64,000 nt of DNA. Origin: an uncultured Collinsella sp. Its GTDB lineage: Bacteria; Actinomycetota; Coriobacteriia; Coriobacteriales; Coriobacteriaceae. The translations under genes were made by a program, and so were the position numbers. Of the stretch, positions 34,192 through 41,910 are shown piece by piece (the first letter of the stretch is position 1; every line of letters starts with the position of its first letter). The notes below the pieces were generated by a model. It did no database searches. It saw only the letters and a program-made list of their open reading frames with translations, and had not been told where the DNA came from. Location: positions 1-64,000 of the forward strand of contig UQIC01000002.1 in NCBI GenBank assembly GCA_900540985.1, given 5' to 3'.

Positions 34192-35589
34192 TTAGGCGCG
34201 CTCGAGGAAGGCCTTGTAGCCGCGATAGGCCTCGTAGATATCGGCCTTGTTGGCGACCTCCCACAGGGCGTGCATGGACAGGACGGCAACGCCGGAGTCG
34301 ATGACGTTCATGCCGTACTTGGCCATGATGTAGGCGATGGTGCCGCCGCCACCAGCGTTGACGCGGCCGAGCTCGCAGGTCTGGAAGTCCACGCCGGCCT
34401 CGTCCATGATGTCGCGGACGAGGGCCACGTACTCGGCGTCGGCGTCGTTGGAGCCGCCCTTGCCGCGGCTGCCCGTGTACTTGTTGAAGCACAGGCCACG
34501 ACCCATGAAGGCTGCGTTCTTGGTCTCGAACTTGCCGGCGTAGCCCGGGTCGAAGCCGGCGGACACGTCGGAGGAGAGCATACGGCTGCGGGCGAGCGCG
34601 CGGCGCAAAGCCAGCGGGCTGTCCTCGCCGGCGAGTGTCATGATCTCGGCGACGGTGTTCTCGAAGAAGCGGCTCGTCATGCCGGTGGCGCCCACGGAGC
34701 CGATCTCCTCTTTGTCGACGATGAGCGTGATGCTCGTGCGCTCGACATTGGCCACATTGATCTGGGCGAGCATGGAGGGGTAAGCGCAGACGCGGTCGTC
34801 GTGGCCATAGCCCAAAATCATGGAGCGGTCGAGGCCCATGTCGCGGGCGGGACCGGCGGGCACGACCTCGATCTCGGCGGAGAGGAAGTCCTCCTCCTCG
34901 ACGTCGTACTGCTCCTTGAGGATGTCCAGGAACATCTGCTTGACGGGCTCCTTGGGGGCGTCCTTGTCGTCCTCATCGAACTTGACGGGACGGCCGCCCA
35001 CGATCACGTCGAGGATCTCGGCGTCGACGGCGTCCTTGGCGGGCTTGGACATTTGCTCGCTCGAGAGGTGAATCAGCAGGTCGGAGATGGTAAAGACCGG
35101 ATCGTCCGCCTTGTCGCCGATATTGATGTCGACGGTGGTACCGTCCTTTTTGCAGATGACGCCCACGAGTGCGAGCGGGGAGGCTACCCAGTGGTAGCTC
35201 TTGACGCCGCCGTAGTAGTGCGTGTCGAGATAAGCCATGTCGCCGGCCTCGAAGGCGGGGTTTTGCTTAAGGTCCAGGCGCGGCGAGTCCACGTGCGCGC
35301 CCAGGATGTTAAAGCCCTGCTCGAGCGGGGCGGTGCCCAGGTTGACGAGCATAAGGTCCTTGCCGTGGTTAGCGGCATACACCTTGTCGCCTGCCTTGAG
35401 CTCGCGGCCTTCGGCGATTACGGTCTCCAGGTCGACGTATCCCGCCTCCTCGGCCATTTTGATACCGGTCTTGACGCACAGGCGCTCGGTCTTGTTCTCA
35501 CTCAAAAACTGCTTATAGCCGCGGCAAAGCTCCTCGAGCTCCTCGATCTGCTGTGGCGTGTACTTTTTCCATGCGCAGGGACGCTCCAT
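34192..35589 (-). CDS. M18 family aminopeptidase
   Basis: This is a dinuclear-zinc aminopeptidase of family M18 (aminopeptidase I/aspartyl aminopeptidase type), a cytoplasmic enzyme that removes N-terminal residues from peptides. The start is ATG at 35589, behind GAAAGGAGCC on the minus strand. The 465-residue product has the metal motifs GAHVDSPRLDLKQNP near residues 105-119, VDKEEIGSVGATGM near 285-298 and the late NAGGGGTIAYIMAKYGMNV. VLSMHALWEVANKADIY near 435-450 carries the last zinc histidine. The longer open frame upstream to 36150 is non-coding because it runs antisense to polA. Confidence 0.93.
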   Translation of the reverse strand: MERPCAWKKYTPQQIEELEELCRGYKQFLSENKTERLCVKTGIKMAEEAGYVDLETVIAEGRELKAGDKVYAANHGKDLMLVNLGTAPLEQGFNILGAHVDSPRLDLKQNPAFEAGDMAYLDTHYYGGVKSYHWVASPLALVGVICKKDGTTVDINIGDKADDPVFTISDLLIHLSSEQMSKPAKDAVDAEILDVIVGGRPVKFDEDDKDAPKEPVKQMFLDILKEQYDVEEEDFLSAEIEVVPAGPARDMGLDRSMILGYGHDDRVCAYPSMLAQINVANVERTSITLIVDKEEIGSVGATGMTSRFFENTVAEIMTLAGEDSPLALRRALARSRMLSSDVSAGFDPGYAGKFETKNAAFMGRGLCFNKYTGSRGKGGSNDADAEYVALVRDIMDEAGVDFQTCELGRVNAGGGGTIAYIMAKYGMNVIDSGVAVLSMHALWEVANKADIYEAYRGYKAFLERA

Positions 35590-35755
35590 GACGCAGGCTC
35601 CTTTCGGATCGATCGTGCTGGTTGATGTACCGTGAGCCATCGTATCACGCGCGGGCTCACGGTGGCGGGGGAGCTTGATGTGAGGTGGCCGCGGGGCGGG
35701 GAGCGTGTAAACTGGAGTGAGCAAACCGTGCCCAGCCCAAAGCGAGGTATTTAAT

Positions 35756-38506
35756 ATGTCTGACAAGCGCCGCACCTTTGCCGTTATCGACGGCAACTCG
35801 CTCATGCATCGCGCCTTCCACGCCGTGCCGCCGACCATGAACGCGCCGGACGGTCGCCCCACCAACGCGATTTTTGGCTTTCTGAACATGTTCCTTAAGA
35901 TGATCGACGCCTTTAACCCCGACGGCGTTGTTGTGGCGTTTGATAAGGGCAAGCCGCGCGTGCGCATGGAGATGCTGCCGCAGTATAAGGCGCAGCGCCC
36001 GCCCATGGACCCCGATCTGCATGCGCAGTTTCCTATGATCAAGGAGCTGCTCGTCGCACTCAACGTGCCGATTCTGCAGTCCGAGGGCTGGGAAGGCGAT
36101 GACATCCTGGGCACTATGGCACGTCTGGGTGAAGAGGCCGGCTGTGACATGCTGCTGGTGACCGGTGATCGCGATATGTATCAGCTCGTGACCGAGCACG
36201 TCAACGTGGTCTCGACCCGCAAGGGCCTGTCCGACGTGGCGATCATGACGCCCGAGAGCGTGGACGATCTGTATCACGGCATCACGCCGGCGCTCGTGCC
36301 CGACTTTTATGGTCTGAAGGGCGACACGTCCGATAACATCCCCGGCGTGCCGGGCATCGGCCCCAAAAAGGCGAGCGCGCTCATTGCGCAGTACGGTAGC
36401 CTGGACGAGGTCATCGCGCATGCTGACGAGGTCAAGGGCAAGATGGGCGAGAACCTGCGCGCACACATCGACGACGCACTGCTGAGCCGTAAGGTGGCGA
36501 CAATTCGCACCGATGCGCCCGTCGAGCTCGACTTTGAGGCGACGTCCTTCCCGGCGTTTTCTGCCGATGAGGTTTCCGCGGCGCTGGGTACGCTTGGCAT
36601 CACCGCCATGCAGAACCGTTTCTTGGCGCTGATCGGCGGCGAGGGCGGGGTTGCTGCTGTCTCCAGTGTGTTTGAGATACCTGCGATGGCTCGCGCAGCC
36701 GCCGGTGATGCCGACGCGCTTGGTGCCGTTGCGGCTGAGGTCTCCCGCGCGATTGATGCCGGCGAGTGGGTCGCCGCCGTGGTGGACGACGACAAGGAAG
36801 AGGGCGCGCTCTTTGGACTGACGCGCACGCTGTGGTTGGCGACGTCCAAGGGCCTGTTCGCGCTCGAGGAGAGCGACAGCTGTGCGGTGGCTGAGGGTGA
36901 GGGCTTCAACTTCGTCCACGGCGTGATTGCCGGCCTGCTCGCGCGTCTGTTTATGGAGGGTCGCGTGGCGAGCCCGGATATGAAGGCGCTGCTGCATGAG
37001 CTTTCGCCTATCGATTCTTCCGAGCCCGAGCTCATGGATCCGCTGGCAGTCGATTCCACGCGTATCTTCGATACCGTGGTCGCTGCCTACCTGCTGGATT
37101 CCGATCGCTCCGAGTTCGATGAGGCATATCTGGCCGATACCTATTTGCAGATGTCGCTGCCTGCGGCGCGCGGTGCAGAGGGTGCCGGCGAGGACGCTCC
37201 CGCACCCGCCGCTCGCACGGCGGCCTTGACGCTGGCGCTGGTCGCACCGCTGCGCGACCGCATGGCCCGCGAGAACGCCGCCAACGTGTTCGATGGCATC
37301 GAGATGCCACTCGTGCCGGTGCTTGCCAAGATGGAGCGCGCGGGCATGCTCGTGGATCCCGACCGCCTGCGTAATCTGTCCGAGGGCCTGGCGACCCAGA
37401 TTACCGAGGTTGAGCGCAGTATTCGCGACCTGGCGGGTGACGAGACCTTTAATATTGGCAGTCCCATGCAGCTGTCGCATGTGCTCTTTGATGTGATGGG
37501 GCTTCCGACCAAGGGCCTCAAGAAGACTAAGCGCGGCTATTATTCGACCAACGCCAAGGTGCTGAGTGACCTTGCCCGCGACCACGAGATCGTGCGCCTG
37601 ATTTTGGACTGGCGTGAGAAGTCCAAAATCAAGTCCACCTATCTGGACACGCTGGGCCCGCTACGCCGTGGTGACGGTCGTGTGCACACTACGTACAACC
37701 AGACCATCACGGCAACGGGGCGTCTGTCCTCGAGCGACCCGAACCTGCAGAACATCCCGACGCGCTCGGAGCTGGGTCGTACCGTCAAGACGGCGTTTTC
37801 GGCAGGCGAGGGAAGCGCCTTTTTGGCGGTGGACTACTCGCAGATAGAGCTGCGTCTGCTGGCACATCTCTCGGGTGACGAGCACTTGGTGCGCGCCTTT
37901 AACGAGGGCGAGGACTTCCATGCCGAGACGGCGGCGCGCGTATTTGGTGTGCCGGTGTCCGAGGTAACGCCCGACCTGCGCAGTCGCGCCAAGGCCGTGA
38001 ACTTTGGCATCGTGTATGGTCAGCAGGCCTACGGCCTGTCGCAGTCGCTGCATATCTCGATGGCCGAGGCGCGCGACATGATCGACCGCTACTACGAGGC
38101 CTACCCGGGCGTGCGTACGTTCCTCGACAACGTGGTGGCGCGCGCCAAGCAGACGGGCTACGCCGAGACCATGTATGGCCGCAGACGCCATATTCCAGAG
38201 CTCAAGGCCAAAAACCCGCAACTCCGCGGCTTTGGCGAGCGCACGGCCATGAACCACCCCATGCAGGGAACCGCCGCCGACATCATCAAGATCGCGATGG
38301 CCCGCGTAAGCCGCCGTCTGGAAGAGGAGGGCTTTGCCGCCCACATGATCTTGCAGGTACACGACGAACTGGACTTTGAGTGCCCCACCGATGAAGTCGA
38401 GCGCCTGACCACCATGGTCCGCGACGTCATGGAACACGTAGTAGACCTCCGCGTCCCCCTCATTGCCGAAGCCAGCACCGGCATAACCTGGGCCGACGCC
38501 AAATAA
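35756..38506 (+). CDS. polA: DNA polymerase I
   Basis: PolA fills gaps and removes RNA primers. The 916-residue product has the 5'-3' exonuclease domain (AVIDGNSLMHRAFHA, GDRDMYQLV, GLKGDTSDNIPGVPGIGPKKA) to about residue 300. A central domain follows where proofreading would lie, then the polymerase domain (NPNLQNIPTR-type segment, AVDYSQIELRLLAHLSGD, RRRHIPELKA, LQVHDELDFECP). The central domain lacks the D-x-E of the first Exo motif (WVAAVVDDDKEEG), so proofreading is probably absent, as in many Gram-positive PolA proteins. ATG 35756 follows GCGAGG. A strong hairpin follows the stop. Confidence 0.97.
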   Translation: MSDKRRTFAVIDGNSLMHRAFHAVPPTMNAPDGRPTNAIFGFLNMFLKMIDAFNPDGVVVAFDKGKPRVRMEMLPQYKAQRPPMDPDLHAQFPMIKELLVALNVPILQSEGWEGDDILGTMARLGEEAGCDMLLVTGDRDMYQLVTEHVNVVSTRKGLSDVAIMTPESVDDLYHGITPALVPDFYGLKGDTSDNIPGVPGIGPKKASALIAQYGSLDEVIAHADEVKGKMGENLRAHIDDALLSRKVATIRTDAPVELDFEATSFPAFSADEVSAALGTLGITAMQNRFLALIGGEGGVAAVSSVFEIPAMARAAAGDADALGAVAAEVSRAIDAGEWVAAVVDDDKEEGALFGLTRTLWLATSKGLFALEESDSCAVAEGEGFNFVHGVIAGLLARLFMEGRVASPDMKALLHELSPIDSSEPELMDPLAVDSTRIFDTVVAAYLLDSDRSEFDEAYLADTYLQMSLPAARGAEGAGEDAPAPAARTAALTLALVAPLRDRMARENAANVFDGIEMPLVPVLAKMERAGMLVDPDRLRNLSEGLATQITEVERSIRDLAGDETFNIGSPMQLSHVLFDVMGLPTKGLKKTKRGYYSTNAKVLSDLARDHEIVRLILDWREKSKIKSTYLDTLGPLRRGDGRVHTTYNQTITATGRLSSSDPNLQNIPTRSELGRTVKTAFSAGEGSAFLAVDYSQIELRLLAHLSGDEHLVRAFNEGEDFHAETAARVFGVPVSEVTPDLRSRAKAVNFGIVYGQQAYGLSQSLHISMAEARDMIDRYYEAYPGVRTFLDNVVARAKQTGYAETMYGRRRHIPELKAKNPQLRGFGERTAMNHPMQGTAADIIKIAMARVSRRLEEEGFAAHMILQVHDELDFECPTDEVERLTTMVRDVMEHVVDLRVPLIAEASTGITWADAK

Positions 38507-38510
38507 AGAC

Positions 38511-38768
38511 GTATCAACAACCCCAAAGTAACCAAAAGCAAGGGGGGCTCCTTGCCAACAAGGAGCCCCCCTTCATTCCAAAAAAATCAGCCAAGTATCT
38601 AGACACCCAAGACGCCATCTCGGCGACAAACAAACCAGCGTAGCCATGCCCGGGGCCGGCCGTTTGATTTTTGTAGATTCCGCACGAGCCGAAGGCCACT
38701 AAATGTGGCCTTCGAGCGAGCCCAGGACCTGACCGAGCAAAAATCAAACGGCCGGCCCCGGGCATGGC
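38511..38768 (-). repeat. Composite intergenic repeat, copy 2 (31-bp perfect palindrome)
   Basis: A 31-bp perfect inverted repeat (38643-38673 and 38738-38768) contains GGGGCCGGCC. Its centre holds a second hairpin, CGAAGGCCAC/GTGGCCTTCG, at 38690-38714. Upstream lie GTATCAAC and CCCAAAGTAA (38511-38530) and a TGCCAACAAGGAGCCCC segment, both paralleled at 24733-24850. The inner flanks ACGA on the left and GAG on the right are shared with copy 1 although the stems differ. The palindrome ends 12 bases after the stop of the minus-strand HAD gene. Confidence 0.78.
38540..38573 (+). terminator. 15-bp hairpin after polA (terminator-like)
   Basis: AAGGGGGGCTCCTTG and CAAGGAGCCCCCCTT are exact complements with a CCAA loop. 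The T-run is poor on both strands, but the stem is very stable. It is part of the composite repeat. Confidence 0.7.
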
Positions 38769-38779
38769 GACGAGATAGA

Positions 38780-39607
38780 TTAACGAGCCGCCAAGATGGC
38801 GTCGATGAGCGTCAGTACGCCCCCGTCGTTGTTGCTCGGAATGCGCCACTTGGCGTGCGCGTTCATGTGCTCCTCGGCATTGTCCACGATAAAGCTGTGA
38901 CCGACGCGCTCCAGCATGGGGATGTCGTTGTACGTATCGCCCACGGCGGCGGCGTCGGCGATATCGATGCCCAGGTGTTCGCACAGGTGCGCGACGCCGG
39001 CGCCCTTGTCGACGCCCAGGTTCATAAAGTCGATCCACTCGCGCCCGGCGTTGGTGACGTAGAGCTTGTCCGAGAACTCGGGACTATAGGTCTCGCGGAA
39101 AGCGGGCTCGGCGTCGTAGCCGGGGAAGAAGACCGAAATCTTGTTGGACTCGAAATCAATGCCATCAAAGCTGTCGACGTAGTTGATTGTGTTGTAGTAG
39201 ACGCTGATCTCGTCGTGGTATTGATGGTCGCGGGCAAGCACGTAGAACTCGTCGAAGCAGCAAAGGACGGGGACAGCGCGCGGATCCTCCGAGGCACGGC
39301 TCAAGACCTGCTGATACAGCTCCACGTCAATAGTGCTCTTATAGATATAGCTGCCGCGATAGATCACGCACGCTCCGTTGTCGGGACAAAAGGCGAGGCG
39401 GTTCTTGACGCCCTCGAACATCTCCTCGAGCTTGGGGGCGGGACGTCCGCTGGCGGGGCAGAATACGATGTCGGCGTCGGCGAGCTTGTCTAGGCGCTCA
39501 TCAAGACCCTGGGGCAGCACGCGCTCGTCGGTCAGCAGCGTCTTGTCCATGTCGACGGCGAGAATCTTAATGTTTCCGATATTGGCGTCCGATTCGTAAG
39601 TTTGCAT
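38780..39607 (-). CDS. Cof-type HAD-superfamily phosphatase
   Basis: The 275-residue product is a HAD IIB (Cof) hydrolase that probably dephosphorylates a sugar phosphate or similar metabolite. Motif I is ILAVDMDKTLLTDE near residues 15-28 with the nucleophile Asp. Motif II is CPASGRPAPKLEEM. The cap domain runs near residues 90-200, with LGVDKGAGVAHLCEHLGI carrying the motif III lysine. Motif IV is AAAVGDTYNDIPMLERVG. ATG 39607 follows AAAGGCTCG. It converges on polA with the composite repeat between them. Confidence 0.9.
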   Translation of the reverse strand: MQTYESDANIGNIKILAVDMDKTLLTDERVLPQGLDERLDKLADADIVFCPASGRPAPKLEEMFEGVKNRLAFCPDNGACVIYRGSYIYKSTIDVELYQQVLSRASEDPRAVPVLCCFDEFYVLARDHQYHDEISVYYNTINYVDSFDGIDFESNKISVFFPGYDAEPAFRETYSPEFSDKLYVTNAGREWIDFMNLGVDKGAGVAHLCEHLGIDIADAAAVGDTYNDIPMLERVGHSFIVDNAEEHMNAHAKWRIPSNNDGGVLTLIDAILAAR

Positions 39608-39881
39608 AAAAGCGAGCCTTTCGTTTCGAGATTGTTTCAGACGTTATAGCCATCAATTCGTAGTCGGGCGTATTTTCGCAGGAACGGAGCGTATTTGCAC
39701 CACGCTTCACAAAGTAATGAAAAAACTTTTCAGAAATTTGAATTTGTCGCTTGTGCTGCGGGCACTTTAGCGTAATATAGCGACCATCGAAAACGGAGAC
39801 GGAAAAACAACCGCTTACCGAGGAAAAGGTACCGTTTACGATATTAGAATTGCGCCCGGCGATAGGTGAAAGGAGAGGCAG

Positions 39882-39956
39882 ATGCAGTTCGTAACGATCA
39901 TCACCACTGCAGACAATGCCATCCGACGCCAGCGCGCAATTTCCCGACGACGATAA
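39882..39956 (+). CDS. Arg-rich leader peptide upstream of argG (candidate attenuator peptide)
   Basis: GAAAGGAG lies ten bases before an ATG that opens a 24-codon frame ending in TAA. The C-terminal half reads AIRRQRAISRRR: six arginine codons in ten, four of them CGA, a rare codon in a high-GC genome. The last codons and stop overlap a hairpin, GACGAT (39949-39954) with ATCGTC (39959-39964). A ribosome stalled for arginyl-tRNA would block that hairpin. argG begins 205 bases downstream. This is the layout of classical amino-acid attenuation; that it works that way is inference. The rest of 39608-40161 contains no other gene. Confidence 0.72.
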   Translation: MQFVTIITTADNAIRRQRAISRRR

Positions 39957-40111
39957 CAATCGTCTCTGTCCGCATGGGGCGAATTGCCTCAACAGAGTCA
40001 TTTTGAGGTCGTTGGGTTTTAGCACGACATTGCTGCATGTTTCTAGGGCATGTATGTGCTGATTTTTGCTATTTAACCTGATATTGCACGGTTTTTGACC
40101 TCGAAATGACT
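39949..40111 (+). promoter_or_regulatory. Hairpin series between leader peptide and argG (candidate attenuator)
   Basis: Three overlapping pairings can be drawn: GACGAT/ATCGTC at 39949-39964; CTCTGT (39964-39969) with ACAGAG (39992-39997) around GGGGC/GCCTC; and AGTCATTTTGAGGTC (39996-40010) with GACCTCGAAATGACT (40097-40111), 14 of 15 paired. The second and third share bases, so they exclude each other. TCATTTT follows the second hairpin. The large third pair could instead mark the ends of a small inserted repeat. Confidence 0.5.
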
Positions 40112-40161
40112 TGCAACTGACCGATGTTCTAACTAGCTACCAAGGGCGAAAGGAAACAGCC

Positions 40162-41388
40162 ATGAGCAAGGAAAAAGTCGTTCTCGCATATTCCGGTGGT
40201 CTTGATACATCCGTATGTGTCAAGTGGCTCCAGGACGAGAAGAATCTCGATGTCGTTTGCGTCTGCGGCAACGTGGGCCAGGAGGAGACCGGTCTGGATG
40301 CCAAGAAGCAGAAGGCGCTCGACCTGGGCGTTCTCGATTGTCAGGTGCTCGACCTGCGCGACGAGTTCTCTGATGAGTTCCTGACTAAGGCCATCGCCGC
40401 AAACTCCATGTACGAGAACAAGTATCCGCTGCTCTCCGCCCTGTCTCGCCCGCTGCTTGCCAAGGAGCTCGTCGAGGTCGCCCACGAGTTTGGCGCGACC
40501 TACGTCGCCCACGGCTGCACCGGCAAGGGTAACGACCAGGTCCGTTTTGAGGCCGCCGTCAAGGCCCTCGACCCCGAGCTCAAGGTTATCGCCCCGGTTC
40601 GCGAGTGGGACCTGAAGTGTCGCCCCGACGAGGTCGCCTATGCCCACGCCCACAACGTGCCGGTTCCCGAGGGTGCCAACGACAACCCCTACTCCATCGA
40701 CGACAACCTGTGGGGTCGCGCCATCGAGTGCGGTCACCTGGAGGATCCCTGGAACGAGCCGCTTGACGACGCTTGGGTTATGACCAAGAATCCCGAGGAC
40801 ACCCCGGACACCCCGACCTACACCGAGATTGAGTTTGAGGCCGGCAAGCCCGTCGCCGTCGACGGCAAGAAGATGAAGCTCTCTGAGATCGTCATCGCCC
40901 TCAACAAGATCTCCGGCGACAATGGCTTTGGCCGTCTCGATCTGGTCGAGGATCGCCTGGTGGGCCTTAAGAGCCGCGAGTGCTACGAGGTTCCCGGCGC
41001 CCTGACGCTCATCACCGCCCACAAGGCGCTCGAGGACATCTGCGTTGAGGGCGACCTGCTCAAGACCAAGATCAAGCTCGAGCAGGATTGGGCCACCGCC
41101 GTGTACAACGGCCAGTGGTACAGCCCGCTCAAAAACGCGCTCGATGCCTTTATGGCCGACACGCAGAAGTTCGTGACCGGCACTGTCCGTCTGAAGTTCT
41201 TTAAGGGCAACTGCCATGTCGTCGGCCGCAAGAGCCCCTTCAGCCTCTACGACTACGGTCTGGCTACCTACGACCGCGACACCACGTTTGACGAGAAGGC
41301 CAGCGCCGGCTTTATCGAGATCGATACGCTGTCGCTCAAGACGTGGGCAAAGGTCCAGGGCCCCAGCTCTGCTGCCGCCCAGGCCTAG
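40162..41388 (+). CDS. argG: Argininosuccinate synthase
   Basis: ArgG condenses citrulline and aspartate with ATP. ATG 40162 follows GAAAGGAAAC. The 408-residue product has the PP-loop VVLAYSGGLDTSVCVKWL near residues 6-23, the segment THGCTGKGNDQVRFE in the form YVAHGCTGKGNDQVRFE near 121-137, and APVREWDL. The C-terminal part includes SLYDYGLATYDRDTTFD. It is the short type of about 400 residues common in most bacteria. An Arg-rich leader peptide and hairpins precede it, and argH follows after 522 bases. Confidence 0.97.
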   Translation: MSKEKVVLAYSGGLDTSVCVKWLQDEKNLDVVCVCGNVGQEETGLDAKKQKALDLGVLDCQVLDLRDEFSDEFLTKAIAANSMYENKYPLLSALSRPLLAKELVEVAHEFGATYVAHGCTGKGNDQVRFEAAVKALDPELKVIAPVREWDLKCRPDEVAYAHAHNVPVPEGANDNPYSIDDNLWGRAIECGHLEDPWNEPLDDAWVMTKNPEDTPDTPTYTEIEFEAGKPVAVDGKKMKLSEIVIALNKISGDNGFGRLDLVEDRLVGLKSRECYEVPGALTLITAHKALEDICVEGDLLKTKIKLEQDWATAVYNGQWYSPLKNALDAFMADTQKFVTGTVRLKFFKGNCHVVGRKSPFSLYDYGLATYDRDTTFDEKASAGFIEIDTLSLKTWAKVQGPSSAAAQA

Positions 41389-41541
41389 CGCCTCCTTCCC
41401 TTGGTATCCGCGCGGCCCATCCGCGTGATACATAACGGGCGCACGGGGTCCCTACCTTTCGTTATGCTTGCTGACACTTCTTAACATCGGTGGCCCCTAC
41501 GTTCCGCCCGCATATATGATGCCGCGTCTGCGGCTGAGTCC

Positions 41542-41575
41542 GAGCCCCGCCGGGGTTGTCCGGCGGGGCTCCTTC
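41542..41575 (+). terminator. GC-rich hairpin after argG
   Basis: GAGCCCCGCCGG and CCGGCGGGGCTC form a 12-bp stem with a GGTTGT loop. The tail CTTCT is a poor T-run. The gap 41389-41910 otherwise holds a possible 56-codon gene at 41622-41792. Confidence 0.6.
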
Positions 41576-41621
41576 TATCAATTTGGCGGCTCTGCGCCTA
41601 TATATATGAGGAGTATCCATT

Positions 41622-41792
41622 ATGTTCAATGCTATCGCGCATGCTTTACTTGCCCTCGCGCCCGAGCTCGATGCTGCAAAGGTCGAGGACGTCCCTATGA
41701 GCTTGAAGGCTTGGATTGACGGTTCGCAGGGCAACATCCGGAGGGAGACGTTGGGTGCCAAGTGCATGGTGCGTCACTTCTTTGCAAATTAG
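41622..41792 (+). CDS. Candidate 56-residue small protein between argG and argH
   Basis: GAGGAG (41608-41613) precedes ATG 41622 by eight bases. The 56-residue frame begins MFNAIAHALLALAPELDAAK, continues with AWIDGSQGNIRRETLG and ends CMVRHFFAN. It has a hydrophobic start and a basic end, with normal-looking codon use and no stop until TAG 41790-41792. I do not recognise it. It lies after the hairpin that follows argG and 118 bases before argH. It could be a small gene or another leader; it carries three arginines only. Confidence 0.45.
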   Translation: MFNAIAHALLALAPELDAAKVEDVPMSLKAWIDGSQGNIRRETLGAKCMVRHFFAN

Positions 41793-41910
41793 CTACATGG
41801 CCCCGCATGCAGTGGGGAATGTGCAAAACTAGCGGTTGGTAAATCGCTTTAGCGACATGGCGCATTGCTTTGGGCGCTTCGTTTGGTATTTGATGAAAGG
41901 GGACGATCCC

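Noticed and set aside
35590..36150. Upstream extension of the M18 aminopeptidase frame
   Set aside because: It lies antisense to the start of polA; the strong ribosome site and family N-terminus place the start at 35589.
35657..37585. 642-codon minus-strand open frame
   Set aside because: Antisense to polA with composition typical of a shadow frame and no recognisable domain.
39567..40025. 152-codon minus-strand frame before the HAD gene
   Set aside because: Runs antisense to the Arg leader and its hairpins; no domain and poor codon use.
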